Assembly: GCF_035998295.1 (NCBI RefSeq)
Contig: NZ_DASYHS010000037.1
Location: forward strand, 1-14,156
Source of the DNA: DASYHS01 sp035998295
GTDB lineage: Bacteria; Pseudomonadota; Alphaproteobacteria; Azospirillales; Azospirillaceae
Reading direction: 5' to 3'
Length of the DNA stretch: 14,156 nt
Both the position numbers and the translations under genes were made by a program. Below are positions 1-7,178 of this stretch, piece by piece. A model generated the notes under the pieces. That model saw nothing but the letters and a program-made list of their open reading frames with translations. It ran no database searches and was not told the DNA's origin. The number at the start of each line of letters is the position of its first letter. Within the stretch, counting starts at the first letter, position 1.

Positions 1-31
1 GCTGCGCGAGCGCCGGCCACGATGACGCCGG

Positions 32-406
32 TCAGGCCGCCGCCCCGTCGTCGAGCGCCTGCCGGATCGCCCGTTCGAGCGTCTCGGGGACGAACGGCTT
101 CGGCACGACGGGCCCCAGATCGGCCAGGCCGCGCCGGTCCAGGTCGGTCGCGAAGGCACTGACGAAAACGACCGGCAGCCCGAACCGCGTGCGGATCCGT
201 CGGGCTGCCGCCACGCCGTCGCTGAGGCCGAGGCGGATATCCATCAGGACGAGGTCGGGGCGCCGCGCTTCGACCTGGCTGAACGCGTCGGCCGCCGACG
301 TCGCGTAACCTTCGAGCACGTGACCGAGGGCGATGACCGTTTCGCCGAGATCGAGGGCGACGATGGGTTCGTCCTCCGCGATGAGAATGCGGGCTGCTCT
401 ATGCAT
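32..406 (-). CDS. Single-domain response regulator (receiver only)
   Basis: This encodes a 124-residue CheY-like receiver domain with no output domain. Visible motifs are the acidic pair E11-D12 in the stretch ILIAEDEP, the expected phospho-acceptor D56 in LVLMDIRLG, the switch residue S83 in VVFVSAF, and the conserved K103 in PKPF. Such proteins usually act by protein contact or as a phosphate sink rather than by binding DNA. The reading frame stays open to an upstream start at 511. I chose ATG 406 because the receiver fold begins right after it and a perfect EcfG promoter lies at 443-467, inside the longer version. The gene is divergent from the PhyR-type gene, and the promoter suggests it belongs to the general stress regulon. 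Its receiver resembles the C-terminal half of that neighbour (GLPV-FV, GPV--KPF), so the two may have arisen by duplication. The partner kinase is unknown. Confidence 0.88.
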   Translation of the reverse strand: MHRAARILIAEDEPIVALDLGETVIALGHVLEGYATSAADAFSQVEARRPDLVLMDIRLGLSDGVAAARRIRTRFGLPVVFVSAFATDLDRRGLADLGPVVPKPFVPETLERAIRQALDDGAAA

Positions 407-442
407 CGGGTGGATGATCGTCCGAATGGGGTACGCCGCGTC

Positions 443-467
443 AACGGCTCCCTGGGCACTTTGTTCC
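443..467 (-). promoter_or_regulatory. EcfG-type general stress promoter of the response regulator
   Basis: Read on the minus strand, GGAAC (467-463) is followed by exactly 16 bases and CGTT (446-443). This is the known consensus for alphaproteobacterial EcfG sigma factors. Transcription would begin near 435, about 30 bases before ATG 406. The match is exact; activity is inferred. Confidence 0.8.
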
Positions 468-503
468 AAGGAGGGCGGCGTGGCCTTCCTCCGGTTTACG
501 GGT

Positions 504-531
504 ACCCCCATAGCGGGCCTGGATATGGGGT
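504..531 (+). promoter_or_regulatory. Imperfect inverted repeat just before the PhyR-type start
   Basis: ACCCCCATA (504-512) can pair with TATGGGGT (524-531), with one bulged C. The right arm holds the GGGG that is the only ribosome-binding-like purine run before ATG 538. A hairpin here could limit translation, but the pairing is short and may be chance. Confidence 0.25.
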
Positions 532-537
532 CCCGGC

Positions 538-1374
538 ATGCTAAAACTGGATTCTGGACGGAAGCGGTTCCACGCGGCCATGCGCATCTACCAACGACAG
601 CTCTACGAGCATCTGCCCTATCTTCGGCGATATGCCCGCGCGCTCACCGGCGCCACCGAGCAGGGTGATGACCTCGTGCTGGGGTGCATCGAGGCGGCGT
701 CGATGGCGCCGCAGCGTTTTGGCGTGCCCAACGGATCGCGGGCACCACTCTATGCGCTGCTGAACCTCCTGTTCGACCGCAGGGGCGAAGGACGTCCTCA
801 TCAGACGGATCACCCGATCGAACGTGCCCTCGCGCGGCTCGTCGAGCGGGAAAGGCGGCTCTACCTTCTGGTCGCGCTGGAGGACCTGCCGCTCACCGAA
901 GCGGCACGGGTCGTCGGCCTCGACGCCGAGGCCGCTTGCCTCGCCCTCGCGCGTGCGCGCGACGTCCTTCGCAGCGCGCTGACGGCACGTGTCCTCGTCG
1001 TCGAGGACAACGTGTTCGCTGCGCTCGATCTCGCCAGAACGATCACCGGGATGGGCCACGAGGTCTGCGGGCCGGCGGCGACCGAACGGGAGGCACTGGC
1101 GCTCGTGAACGCCGAGAACCCCACCCTGGCCATGCTGGACGTCCGCCTCGGGCGCGGCGAGAACGGCATCGTCGTCGCGCAGAAGCTGCGCGACGCGTTC
1201 GGGTTGCCGGTCATCTTCGTGACCGGTTGCCCGGGCGAGATAGATCGGCTCGGCATCACGCATATGGGGCCCGTCATCACGAAGCCCTTCACGGCGCAGA
1301 CCGTGCAGCGGGCGGTCGCGGATGCCGTCTTCTCGCCGCGGCCGCCCGAACCGTCCCCGGCCGTCCTGCACTGA
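538..1374 (+). CDS. PhyR-type anti-anti-sigma factor (sigma-like domain + receiver)
   Basis: The product has 278 residues. Residues about 20-145 form a sigma-factor mimic: the region around LPYLRRYARALTG (26-38) matches the sigma-2-like part of PhyR, and LVALEDLPLTEAARVVGLDA (111-130) matches the sigma-4-like helix-turn-helix. Residues about 150-265 are a receiver with E156-D157, phospho-acceptor D201, T229 and K249. In the known pathway, phosphorylated PhyR binds the anti-sigma factor NepR and releases EcfG, switching on stress genes. ATG 538 has a GGGG about 7 bases upstream. ATG 580 would give 264 residues, closer to the usual PhyR length, so the start is uncertain. No nepR or ecfG adjoins it, and I see no EcfG promoter in front of it. 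It may be a secondary PhyR paralogue, so no symbol is given. Confidence 0.87.
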   Translation: MLKLDSGRKRFHAAMRIYQRQLYEHLPYLRRYARALTGATEQGDDLVLGCIEAASMAPQRFGVPNGSRAPLYALLNLLFDRRGEGRPHQTDHPIERALARLVERERRLYLLVALEDLPLTEAARVVGLDAEAACLALARARDVLRSALTARVLVVEDNVFAALDLARTITGMGHEVCGPAATEREALALVNAENPTLAMLDVRLGRGENGIVVAQKLRDAFGLPVIFVTGCPGEIDRLGITHMGPVITKPFTAQTVQRAVADAVFSPRPPEPSPAVLH

Positions 1375-1405
1375 ACGGCCGCCTCGCCCGGTCGCCTCGG
1401 CTGCG

Positions 1406-1660
1406 TCAGCGTGCCCGTCTACGGGTGACGGCCCGATAGATCGCCAGCAGGATCATCGCGCCGATCACGGAAGCGATGAAGCCGGCTCCGTCGTTGGGGC
1501 CGTACCAGCCGACCGCCTGGCCGAGGAACGTCCCTACGAAGGCGCCGGCGATACCGAGCAGCAGGGTCATGATGATGCCGCCGGGGTCGCGCCCGGGCAT
1601 CAGCAGCTTGGCGACCGCTCCCACGACCAGCCCGATGATCAACGTCCAAAGGATTCCCAT
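1406..1660 (-). CDS. GlsB/YeaQ/YmgE-family stress-response membrane protein
   Basis: This is an 84-residue, very hydrophobic protein with about three membrane helices (roughly residues 3-20, 29-52 and 58-78) and a basic tail ending RRRAR. The opening GILWTLIIGLVVGAVAKLLMPG and the glycine-rich GIAGAFVGTFLG are typical of the GlsB/YeaQ/YmgE group, also called transglycosylase-associated proteins. These are small inner-membrane proteins often induced by general stress; their molecular role is not established. The gene converges on the PhyR-type gene, with 31 bases between their stops. A perfect EcfG promoter lies about 40 bases upstream of the start, which fits stress induction. Confidence 0.92.
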   Translation of the reverse strand: MGILWTLIIGLVVGAVAKLLMPGRDPGGIIMTLLLGIAGAFVGTFLGQAVGWYGPNDGAGFIASVIGAMILLAIYRAVTRRRAR

Positions 1661-1699
1661 GGTGGATCATTCCCTCAAAATGGCATGCGCACCGCAGGC

Positions 1700-1724
1700 A
1701 ACGTACGACGGCTGCCGCCGTTCC
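1700..1724 (-). promoter_or_regulatory. EcfG-type general stress promoter of the GlsB-family gene
   Basis: On the minus strand, GGAAC (1724-1720), 16 bases, then CGTT (1703-1700) exactly match the EcfG consensus. The expected transcription start, near 1692, is about 32 bases before the start codon at 1660. Spacer length and leader length are the same as for the promoter at 443-467. Confidence 0.8.
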
Positions 1725-1728
1725 GCCA

Positions 1729-1753
1729 GGAACGGCTGCGGGGACCGGTTGTT
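1729..1753 (+). promoter_or_regulatory. Possible EcfG-like promoter of the pyruvyl transferase operon
   Basis: GGAAC (1729-1733), 16 bases, then TGTT (1750-1753) match the EcfG consensus except for the first -10 base. The implied start near 1760 is about 33 bases before ATG 1793. It sits back to back with the perfect minus-strand promoter. One mismatch makes it tentative. Confidence 0.35.
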
Positions 1754-1792
1754 GAGGGCCGAACCGGGAGCGAAGGCGGGAGGAACGGGCGC

Positions 1793-2959
1793 ATGACCAC
1801 GGTCGGCATCTCGGGGTCGTATGGCGGCCTCAATCTCGGCGACGAGGCCATCCTCGCCTCCGCGACCGCGCAACTGCGCATGGCGATACCCGGCGTCGAG
1901 GTGATCGCCTTCTCGCGCAACGCGGAACACACCCGGCGCAACCACGACGTCGACAGGGCGATCAATGCCCGGACCGCCCTGCGCGACCAGATCCTTCCCG
2001 AGGTGAAGCGCCTCGACCTCCTGCTGCTGGGCGGCGGCGGCATCCTGTACGACACCGAAGCCAAGACCTATCTGCGCGAGGTGGTGATGGCCCAGGAACT
2101 GGGCGTGCCGACCTTCGCCTTCGCGATCGGCATCGGCCCCCTGAAGGACAAGGAGGAGCGCGACGCCGTTCGCGACGGGCTGAACCGCATGGCCGGCATC
2201 ACCGTGAGGGAGATCACGGCGAAGCGTCTGTGCGAGGAGATCGGCGTCACGATGCCCGTGAAGGTCACCGCGGACCCGGCGCTGCTGCTCGACCCGGAAC
2301 CGTTCACCGACGACATGCTGAACCGGGAAGGCATCCCGGACGATGCGCGGCTGATCGGGATGTCGGTCCGCGAAGCGGGTGCCGCCGCGCCCGGGCTCGA
2401 GGGTGCCGCTTACCACGACCTGATCGCCACCACCGCCGACTACATGGTCCGGCGCTATGACGCACGCGTGGTCTTCGTGCCGATGGAGCGCGCCGACCTG
2501 CGCGAGATCCATCGCGTCCTCTCGCGCATGGGCGACCCGAAGCACGCGCACATCCTGAAGGCGGAATACCGGCCTCGCCAGATCCTGGGCCTGATGGGCC
2601 GGTTCGAGATGGCCGTGGGCATGCGGCTGCATTTCCTGGTCTTCGCCGCTCTCTCGGGCGTTCCCATGATGGCGCTGCCCTATGCGCCCAAGGTGATGGA
2701 TTTCCTGACCAGCCTGGACGTCGAGCAGCGGACGGCCGTCGAGGAGGCGCATGCCGGCGCCTTCCTCGCCGACCTCGACCGCTTGTGGGACAACCGCGAC
2801 GCCCAGCTCGCAGCCGTCGCCGACCGCCTGCCCAGGCTCCGGGCCCTCGCCAGCCGCACCGTCCCTCTGGCGGCGGGCGTCATCGGGCTGGGCCAGGGAA
2901 CCGACGACGTACAGGACCGCACGGGAGAAGACCTTGCCGGTACTCCGATCGCCTATTGA
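1793..2959 (+). CDS. Polysaccharide pyruvyl transferase family protein
   Basis: The product has 388 residues. Members of this family (CsaB/ExoV-like) transfer pyruvate from phosphoenolpyruvate to a sugar as a ketal, adding negative charge to a surface polysaccharide. The N-terminus has the family signature GSYGGLNLGDEAIL (residues 8-21), and the C-terminal half has GMRLHFLVFAALSGVPMMALPY starting at residue 276, with the characteristic R278 and H280. The frame is open far upstream, but ATG 1793 is preceded by GGGAGG nine bases away and begins directly at the conserved fold. The gene's 3' end overlaps the next gene by 26 bases, indicating one operon. The family also contains members with non-pyruvyl roles, so the exact substrate is inferred. 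Confidence 0.88.
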   Translation: MTTVGISGSYGGLNLGDEAILASATAQLRMAIPGVEVIAFSRNAEHTRRNHDVDRAINARTALRDQILPEVKRLDLLLLGGGGILYDTEAKTYLREVVMAQELGVPTFAFAIGIGPLKDKEERDAVRDGLNRMAGITVREITAKRLCEEIGVTMPVKVTADPALLLDPEPFTDDMLNREGIPDDARLIGMSVREAGAAAPGLEGAAYHDLIATTADYMVRRYDARVVFVPMERADLREIHRVLSRMGDPKHAHILKAEYRPRQILGLMGRFEMAVGMRLHFLVFAALSGVPMMALPYAPKVMDFLTSLDVEQRTAVEEAHAGAFLADLDRLWDNRDAQLAAVADRLPRLRALASRTVPLAAGVIGLGQGTDDVQDRTGEDLAGTPIAY

Positions 2960-4343
2960 AACCGTCCGCGAGGACCTGCCCGGACGCACCGCCCTCGTCG
3001 CCGCGCATTGCGACGTCCTCGTGGTCGGGGGCGGGCCGGCGGGCATGGGAGCGGCACTCGGCGCCGCCTGGGCGGGAGCCGACGTCGTGCTGGCCGAGCG
3101 ATACGGCTTCCTCGGCGGGAACCCGACGGTGGCTCTCGTCAATCCGCTGATGTCGTGGCACACCCAGTCCGCCGACCAGCGGAACCAGGACCTCACCCGC
3201 CTGCTGCCGCAGGACCACGGCCCCGGGGATCCGGTGGTCGCGGGGGTGCTGAGGGTGTTCCTGGAGCGCCTGCTCGCCGCCCGGGGAGCCGATGCCCCGA
3301 CGCTCGAGACGGGCTTCACGGTTCCCTTCGACCCCGAAACCTACAAGGGCGTGGCGCTCGAGCTGATGGACGAGGCCGGCGTGAAGCTCCTTTTCCATGC
3401 CTTCGCCTCTGGGGTCGCCGGCCCTGCCCGGCGGCCGCACGGGATCGTGCTCGAAAGCAAGTCCGGGCCGCTGGTGGTACGGGCCCGGATGCTGGTCGAC
3501 TGCACGGGCGATGGGGACGTGGCGGCGGCGGCGGGAGCGCGGTTCGACGTCGGGCGCGAGGGGGATGGCCGCGTTCAGCCGATGACGCTGATGTTCCGGA
3601 TCGTGAACTTCGACCGGGACCGTTTCGCCGCCTACATCCGCGAGAACCCGACCCAGTGGCGCGGAGTGCACGGGCTCTGGGACCTCGTCGCGCAGGCGAC
3701 CGAGGCCGGAGACCTGGATCTCCCGCGCGAGGACATCCTGTTCTTCGCGACGCCGCACCGGGACGAGCTGTCGGTCAACTGCACGCGGGTCACCGAGGTG
3801 CTCGGCACGGACGTGTTCGACCTCAGCCGGGCGGAGTTCGAAAGCCGCCGGCAGATGCGCCAGATCGCGAACTTCTTTCGCAAATACGTTCCCGGCTTCG
3901 AGAACGCCTACGTCGCGCAGAGCGGGGTCGCCATCGGAGTGCGCGAGACGCGCCGCATCCTCGGCGACTACGTCCTGACCGCGGACGACGTGCTGGGAGC
4001 CGCCCGGTTCCCCGATGCGATCGCGCGCGCCAGCTATCCCGTCGACATCCACAACCCGACCGGCAAGGGAACCGTATTGCGCCGCCTGCCGCCCGGTAGC
4101 TGGTACGAGGTGCCCCTGCGCTGCCTGCTGCCCGAGGGGATCGACAACGTGCTGGTCGCCGGGCGCTGCATCAGCGGCACGCACGAGGCCCATTCAAGCT
4201 ACCGCGTCACGCCGACCGCCATGGCGACCGGGCAGGCTGCCGGGATCTGCGCCGCGCTTGCCGCGCGCGACGGGTGCGCACCGCGTTCCGTCGCCGTCGG
4301 CGAGGTCCAGGAGGAGATCCGCCGCCAGGGCGGGGTCGTCTAG
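2934..4343 (+). CDS. FAD-dependent oxidoreductase
   Basis: The product has 469 residues if translation starts at TTG 2934. That codon lies six bases after GGGAG within the 3' end of the pyruvyl transferase gene, and the dinucleotide-binding fold starts soon after: VLVVGGGPAGMGAA (28-41) with the ribose-binding E55. The next in-frame ATG is inside this glycine motif, and the upstream ATG at 2751 would lie deep in the preceding gene. GDGDVAAAAGARF and the C-terminal AGRCISGTHEAHSSYRVTP (from about residue 409), followed by MATGQAAG, are typical of the FAD-dependent oxidoreductase group (Pfam FAD_oxidored type). It is probably cytoplasmic, with no signal peptide. The overlap suggests it acts with the pyruvyl transferase, perhaps oxidising a sugar or precursor; the substrate is unknown. 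Confidence 0.87.
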   Translation: MPVLRSPIETVREDLPGRTALVAAHCDVLVVGGGPAGMGAALGAAWAGADVVLAERYGFLGGNPTVALVNPLMSWHTQSADQRNQDLTRLLPQDHGPGDPVVAGVLRVFLERLLAARGADAPTLETGFTVPFDPETYKGVALELMDEAGVKLLFHAFASGVAGPARRPHGIVLESKSGPLVVRARMLVDCTGDGDVAAAAGARFDVGREGDGRVQPMTLMFRIVNFDRDRFAAYIRENPTQWRGVHGLWDLVAQATEAGDLDLPREDILFFATPHRDELSVNCTRVTEVLGTDVFDLSRAEFESRRQMRQIANFFRKYVPGFENAYVAQSGVAIGVRETRRILGDYVLTADDVLGAARFPDAIARASYPVDIHNPTGKGTVLRRLPPGSWYEVPLRCLLPEGIDNVLVAGRCISGTHEAHSSYRVTPTAMATGQAAGICAALAARDGCAPRSVAVGEVQEEIRRQGGVV

Positions 4344-4547
4344 GCGCGCCGCCTCACCCGGGATCACCCGTAAGGCGGGGCCGCCGCGATCCCGACCGGC
4401 CGTTCGGGTAGCCGGAACGCCGCCCGCGGCGCCCCGGCCCGGGCAACCGGCCGGGCGGGTACTGCCGATGGAGATTGCGGAGCGGATGAGCCTATCCGGC
4501 ATTCACGTGTTTAGCCTGATGGTGCACTCAGCACGGAGCCCGCCCCG
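4344..4547. other. Intergenic gap before the flippase gene
   Basis: This 204-base gap is GC rich. CCCGGCC and GGCCGGG near 4437-4456 can form a 7-bp hairpin but no T run follows, so I do not call a terminator. No EcfG-type promoter was found. GGAG at 4535-4538 is the likely ribosome-binding site for the next gene. Confidence 0.4.
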
Positions 4548-5903
4548 TTGCGTCCGTTGTCATCCATCGGCCCATTGTTGCCAAACGGTACACTCCGTCT
4601 GGTCCGGGCGGCCGGCCGCAAGCCATTCGTCCGGGGCGTGCTGGTCCTGGCCGGCGGGACGGCGGCGGCCCAACTGCTGACCGCAGCCGCTTATCCGATC
4701 CTGGTCCGCCTGTTCGATCCCGAGGAGTTCGGGCTCTTCGCCTTGTTCAGCGCCATCAGCATAACTTTCGCGGGGGTCGCGAGCTGGCGCTACGAGTACG
4801 CCATCGTGCTCGCAAGAACGCAGGAGGAGGCCGTCAACCTTCTGGCGCTCGCGATGCTTCTCGTCTTCCTGACCGCGATCGTGGGAGCAAGCGGGGTCAT
4901 AGCGTTCCTGGGGCCCGAGCTCCTGCGGCTGCTCGATGCCGAAGCGATCATGGACTATCTCTGGCTGCTGCCGCTGACGGCTTCGACCTGGATATCCAGC
5001 TACGTCCTGACGTTCTGGGGAACGCGCGAGGGCACCTTCGCCTTGATCTCGCTGTCGCAGATCTGGCGGTCGCTCGGGACGGTCGTCGTCCAGGTCGGCG
5101 CCGGGCTCCTGCAGCTCGGCGTGTTCGGGTTGATCCTCGGAATGGCGCTCGGATCGGTGTCGGCGGCACTGGTCCTGCTGCACCAGTTCAAGGGCCGCTG
5201 GCGCTCCATGGCGCTGACGGTCGAATGGCGGGAAATGGCACGCCTCGCACGCGTGCATCGGGATTTCCCGCTCTACAACACGCCGACCTCGGTGCTGAAC
5301 TCCACCGCGGTGACCATCCCGGTATTTCTGCTGGCACCCCTGTTCGGCCCGGCGGTGGCCGGCCTCTACTGGTTCACCGACCGCCTGCTGGAAATGCCGA
5401 TGAGCATGGTCGGCAACGCGGTCCGCCGCGTCTTCTATGCCGATGCCGCGGACAGGTTCCGGGAGGACGGGGCGCTCTTCGTCCCCTTGCTGCGCACCAT
5501 GGCCTTTCTGGCCGCGCTGGCCCTTCCGGCGGCGGCGGTGACCATTCTCGCCGGCCCGCAACTATTCGCGATCGTCTTCGGCCATGCCTGGCGCGAGGCG
5601 GGTGTCTTCGCGCAGTGGCTCGTCCTTTGGTGGACGTTCCGGTTCATCGCCGTCCCGGTCCATATGCTGGTTCCGCTCCTGGGCCTCCAGCGGACCTTCT
5701 TCCTGCTGGAGCTGGGCACGTTGCCGCCGCGCGTGGCGGTGCTGCTCCTGGCCGCGGCCCATGCGGATGCCCTGGCCGCAGTCGCCGCCTATTCTTTCGT
5801 CGGGATCATCTCGAGCCTGGCCTGTATCGCCGTCGTCATCCTTCGTGTCCGGCGCCACGACGCGGCCCTGTCGGCTGGAACCGCGTTGGCGGTGCGACCC
5901 TGA
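4548..5903 (+). CDS. Wzx-type polysaccharide flippase (MOP superfamily)
   Basis: The product is a 451-residue polytopic membrane protein with about 12 hydrophobic segments, starting near residues 30-52 and 62-80 and continuing to the C-terminus. The N-terminal pattern GGTAAAQLLTAAAYPILVRL followed by FDPEEFGLFALF (56-67) is characteristic of Wzx/RfbX-like lipopolysaccharide translocases. These flip undecaprenyl-linked repeat units across the inner membrane. The start is TTG 4548: an in-frame stop lies at 4512, no in-frame ATG follows it, and GGAG lies nine bases upstream of the TTG. TTG 4557 is the alternative. It is followed after 42 bases by the ATP-grasp gene, probably in one transcript. 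Confidence 0.9.
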   Translation: MRPLSSIGPLLPNGTLRLVRAAGRKPFVRGVLVLAGGTAAAQLLTAAAYPILVRLFDPEEFGLFALFSAISITFAGVASWRYEYAIVLARTQEEAVNLLALAMLLVFLTAIVGASGVIAFLGPELLRLLDAEAIMDYLWLLPLTASTWISSYVLTFWGTREGTFALISLSQIWRSLGTVVVQVGAGLLQLGVFGLILGMALGSVSAALVLLHQFKGRWRSMALTVEWREMARLARVHRDFPLYNTPTSVLNSTAVTIPVFLLAPLFGPAVAGLYWFTDRLLEMPMSMVGNAVRRVFYADAADRFREDGALFVPLLRTMAFLAALALPAAAVTILAGPQLFAIVFGHAWREAGVFAQWLVLWWTFRFIAVPVHMLVPLLGLQRTFFLLELGTLPPRVAVLLLAAAHADALAAVAAYSFVGIISSLACIAVVILRVRRHDAALSAGTALAVRP

Positions 5904-5945
5904 GGAAGGAAGACGGCCATCCGTACCCGAATCCGGAGATCGTCC

Positions 5946-7178
5946 ATGCAGCACAGTCCGTCCGCAAGAGACATCGCAGCCCCGGTTCCGGCCAGCCCGT
6001 CGGCCGTCATGGGCCGTACCTCCAGCGACGGCGCCGACGCATGCGTCATGGGCGACATCAACATGGTGCGCCCGCTCGGCCTGGCCGGCATCTCCTGCGC
6101 GGTCGTTACCGGTGCCGACGATCCGACCCTCGACTCGCGCTTCAGCCGGCCGGCTTTCTATTGGAGCGACTTCGAGAACGACCAGGCCGGGCTGCTGGAG
6201 GCGCTGATGGGGTTCGGGGCCGCCCGGCGCGGCCGGCCGGTGCTGTACTACCAGCAGGACACGCAGCTCCTGCTGATCTCGCGGCACCGCCGGGTGCTGT
6301 CGGAGGTATTCCGGTTCGTGCTGCCGGACGCCGACCTGGTGGAAGACCTGGTCGACAAGGCGCGGTTCCAGCAGCTTGCCGAGCGTCTGGGCCTGCCGGT
6401 TCCTGCGACCAGGCGCATCCGCCCTGCGCCGGGAGCGCCGTTCCCGGATCTGGGGCTACGATACCCGGTGATCCTGAAGCCGCTGACGCGGCTGCGGTCG
6501 TGGGACCTGCTAGGCGGCGAGGGCAAGGCGCTGCGGGTCGACGGCCCGGACGAGTTGCGCACGCTGTGGCCCCGGCTGACGGAAGCGGGCATGGACCTGC
6601 TGGCCCAAGAGTTGATACCGGGGCGGGAGACCCGGATCGAGAGCTATCACGTCTACGTCGATGCCCGGGGACGCGTCGCCGGGGAGTTCACCGGGAGGAA
6701 GATCCGGACCTTCCCGCGAGCCTACGGTCACAGCACCGCCCTCACCATCACGGACATCGACGGCGCCGCAGCGGACGTGGCGGCGCTCGGCCGTGAGCTG
6801 GCGGCCAGATTGAACCTGCGGGGCGTGGCCAAGTTCGACTTCAAGCGCGCTCCGGACGGCACGCTCCGCCTGCTCGAAGTGAATCCCCGTTTCAACCTCT
6901 GGCATTATCTGGGAGCCGTCGCGGGGGTCAATCTGCCGGCGCTCGTGCATGCGGATCTGATGGGCCTGCCCAGGCCGCCGACGGCTCGCGCGCGGCCGGG
7001 CGCCTGCTGGTGCAATCTTCGCAAGGACCGGGTTGCCGCGAAGGAGGAGGGAATATCCCTGACGAGCTGGGCGGCCTGGGCCCTGCGGTGCGAGGCGAAG
7101 GCGCTGTCCCTCGACGATCCGATGCCGTTCCTGCGCAACTTGCTGCGGCGCGTTCTTCCAGGGGGCCGGCACCGGTGA
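5946..7178 (+). CDS. ATP-grasp family carboxylate-amine ligase-like protein
   Basis: The product has 410 residues. Residues about 130-345 carry the ATP-grasp fold: YPVILKPL with K178, the flexible loop SWDLLGGEGKA (185-195), QELIPG with E222, and the metal-binding LLEVNPRFN with E311 and N313. The N-terminal part (GDINMVRPLGLAGI, VLYYQQDTQ) resembles the pre-ATP-grasp domain of D-aspartate ligase-like proteins found in polysaccharide loci. Such enzymes use ATP to join a carboxylate, often an amino acid, to an amine via an acyl phosphate. GGAG lies eight bases before ATG 5946; ATG 6009 is a weaker alternative. Its stop overlaps the next gene's start by four bases. A role in adding an amino acid to the polysaccharide is inference; no substrate can be read from sequence. 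Confidence 0.85.
   Translation: MQHSPSARDIAAPVPASPSAVMGRTSSDGADACVMGDINMVRPLGLAGISCAVVTGADDPTLDSRFSRPAFYWSDFENDQAGLLEALMGFGAARRGRPVLYYQQDTQLLLISRHRRVLSEVFRFVLPDADLVEDLVDKARFQQLAERLGLPVPATRRIRPAPGAPFPDLGLRYPVILKPLTRLRSWDLLGGEGKALRVDGPDELRTLWPRLTEAGMDLLAQELIPGRETRIESYHVYVDARGRVAGEFTGRKIRTFPRAYGHSTALTITDIDGAAADVAALGRELAARLNLRGVAKFDFKRAPDGTLRLLEVNPRFNLWHYLGAVAGVNLPALVHADLMGLPRPPTARARPGACWCNLRKDRVAAKEEGISLTSWAAWALRCEAKALSLDDPMPFLRNLLRRVLPGGRHR

Noticed and set aside
1..31. Possible start of another minus-strand gene at the left edge
   Set aside because: Only 31 bases are available and no family or reliable start can be seen.
1667..3319. 550-codon open frame on the minus strand
   Set aside because: It lies opposite the pyruvyl transferase and oxidoreductase genes, which have full family motifs. 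The antisense translation is arginine/proline-rich low-complexity sequence, as expected in GC-rich DNA.
3008..4099. 363-codon open frame on the plus strand inside the oxidoreductase gene
   Set aside because: The translation is dominated by R, G, P and A; the overlapping frame has the nucleotide-binding motifs.
2880..4193. 437-codon open frame on the minus strand
   Set aside because: It is a shadow of the FAD oxidoreductase gene; its translation shows no domain motif and is biased in composition.
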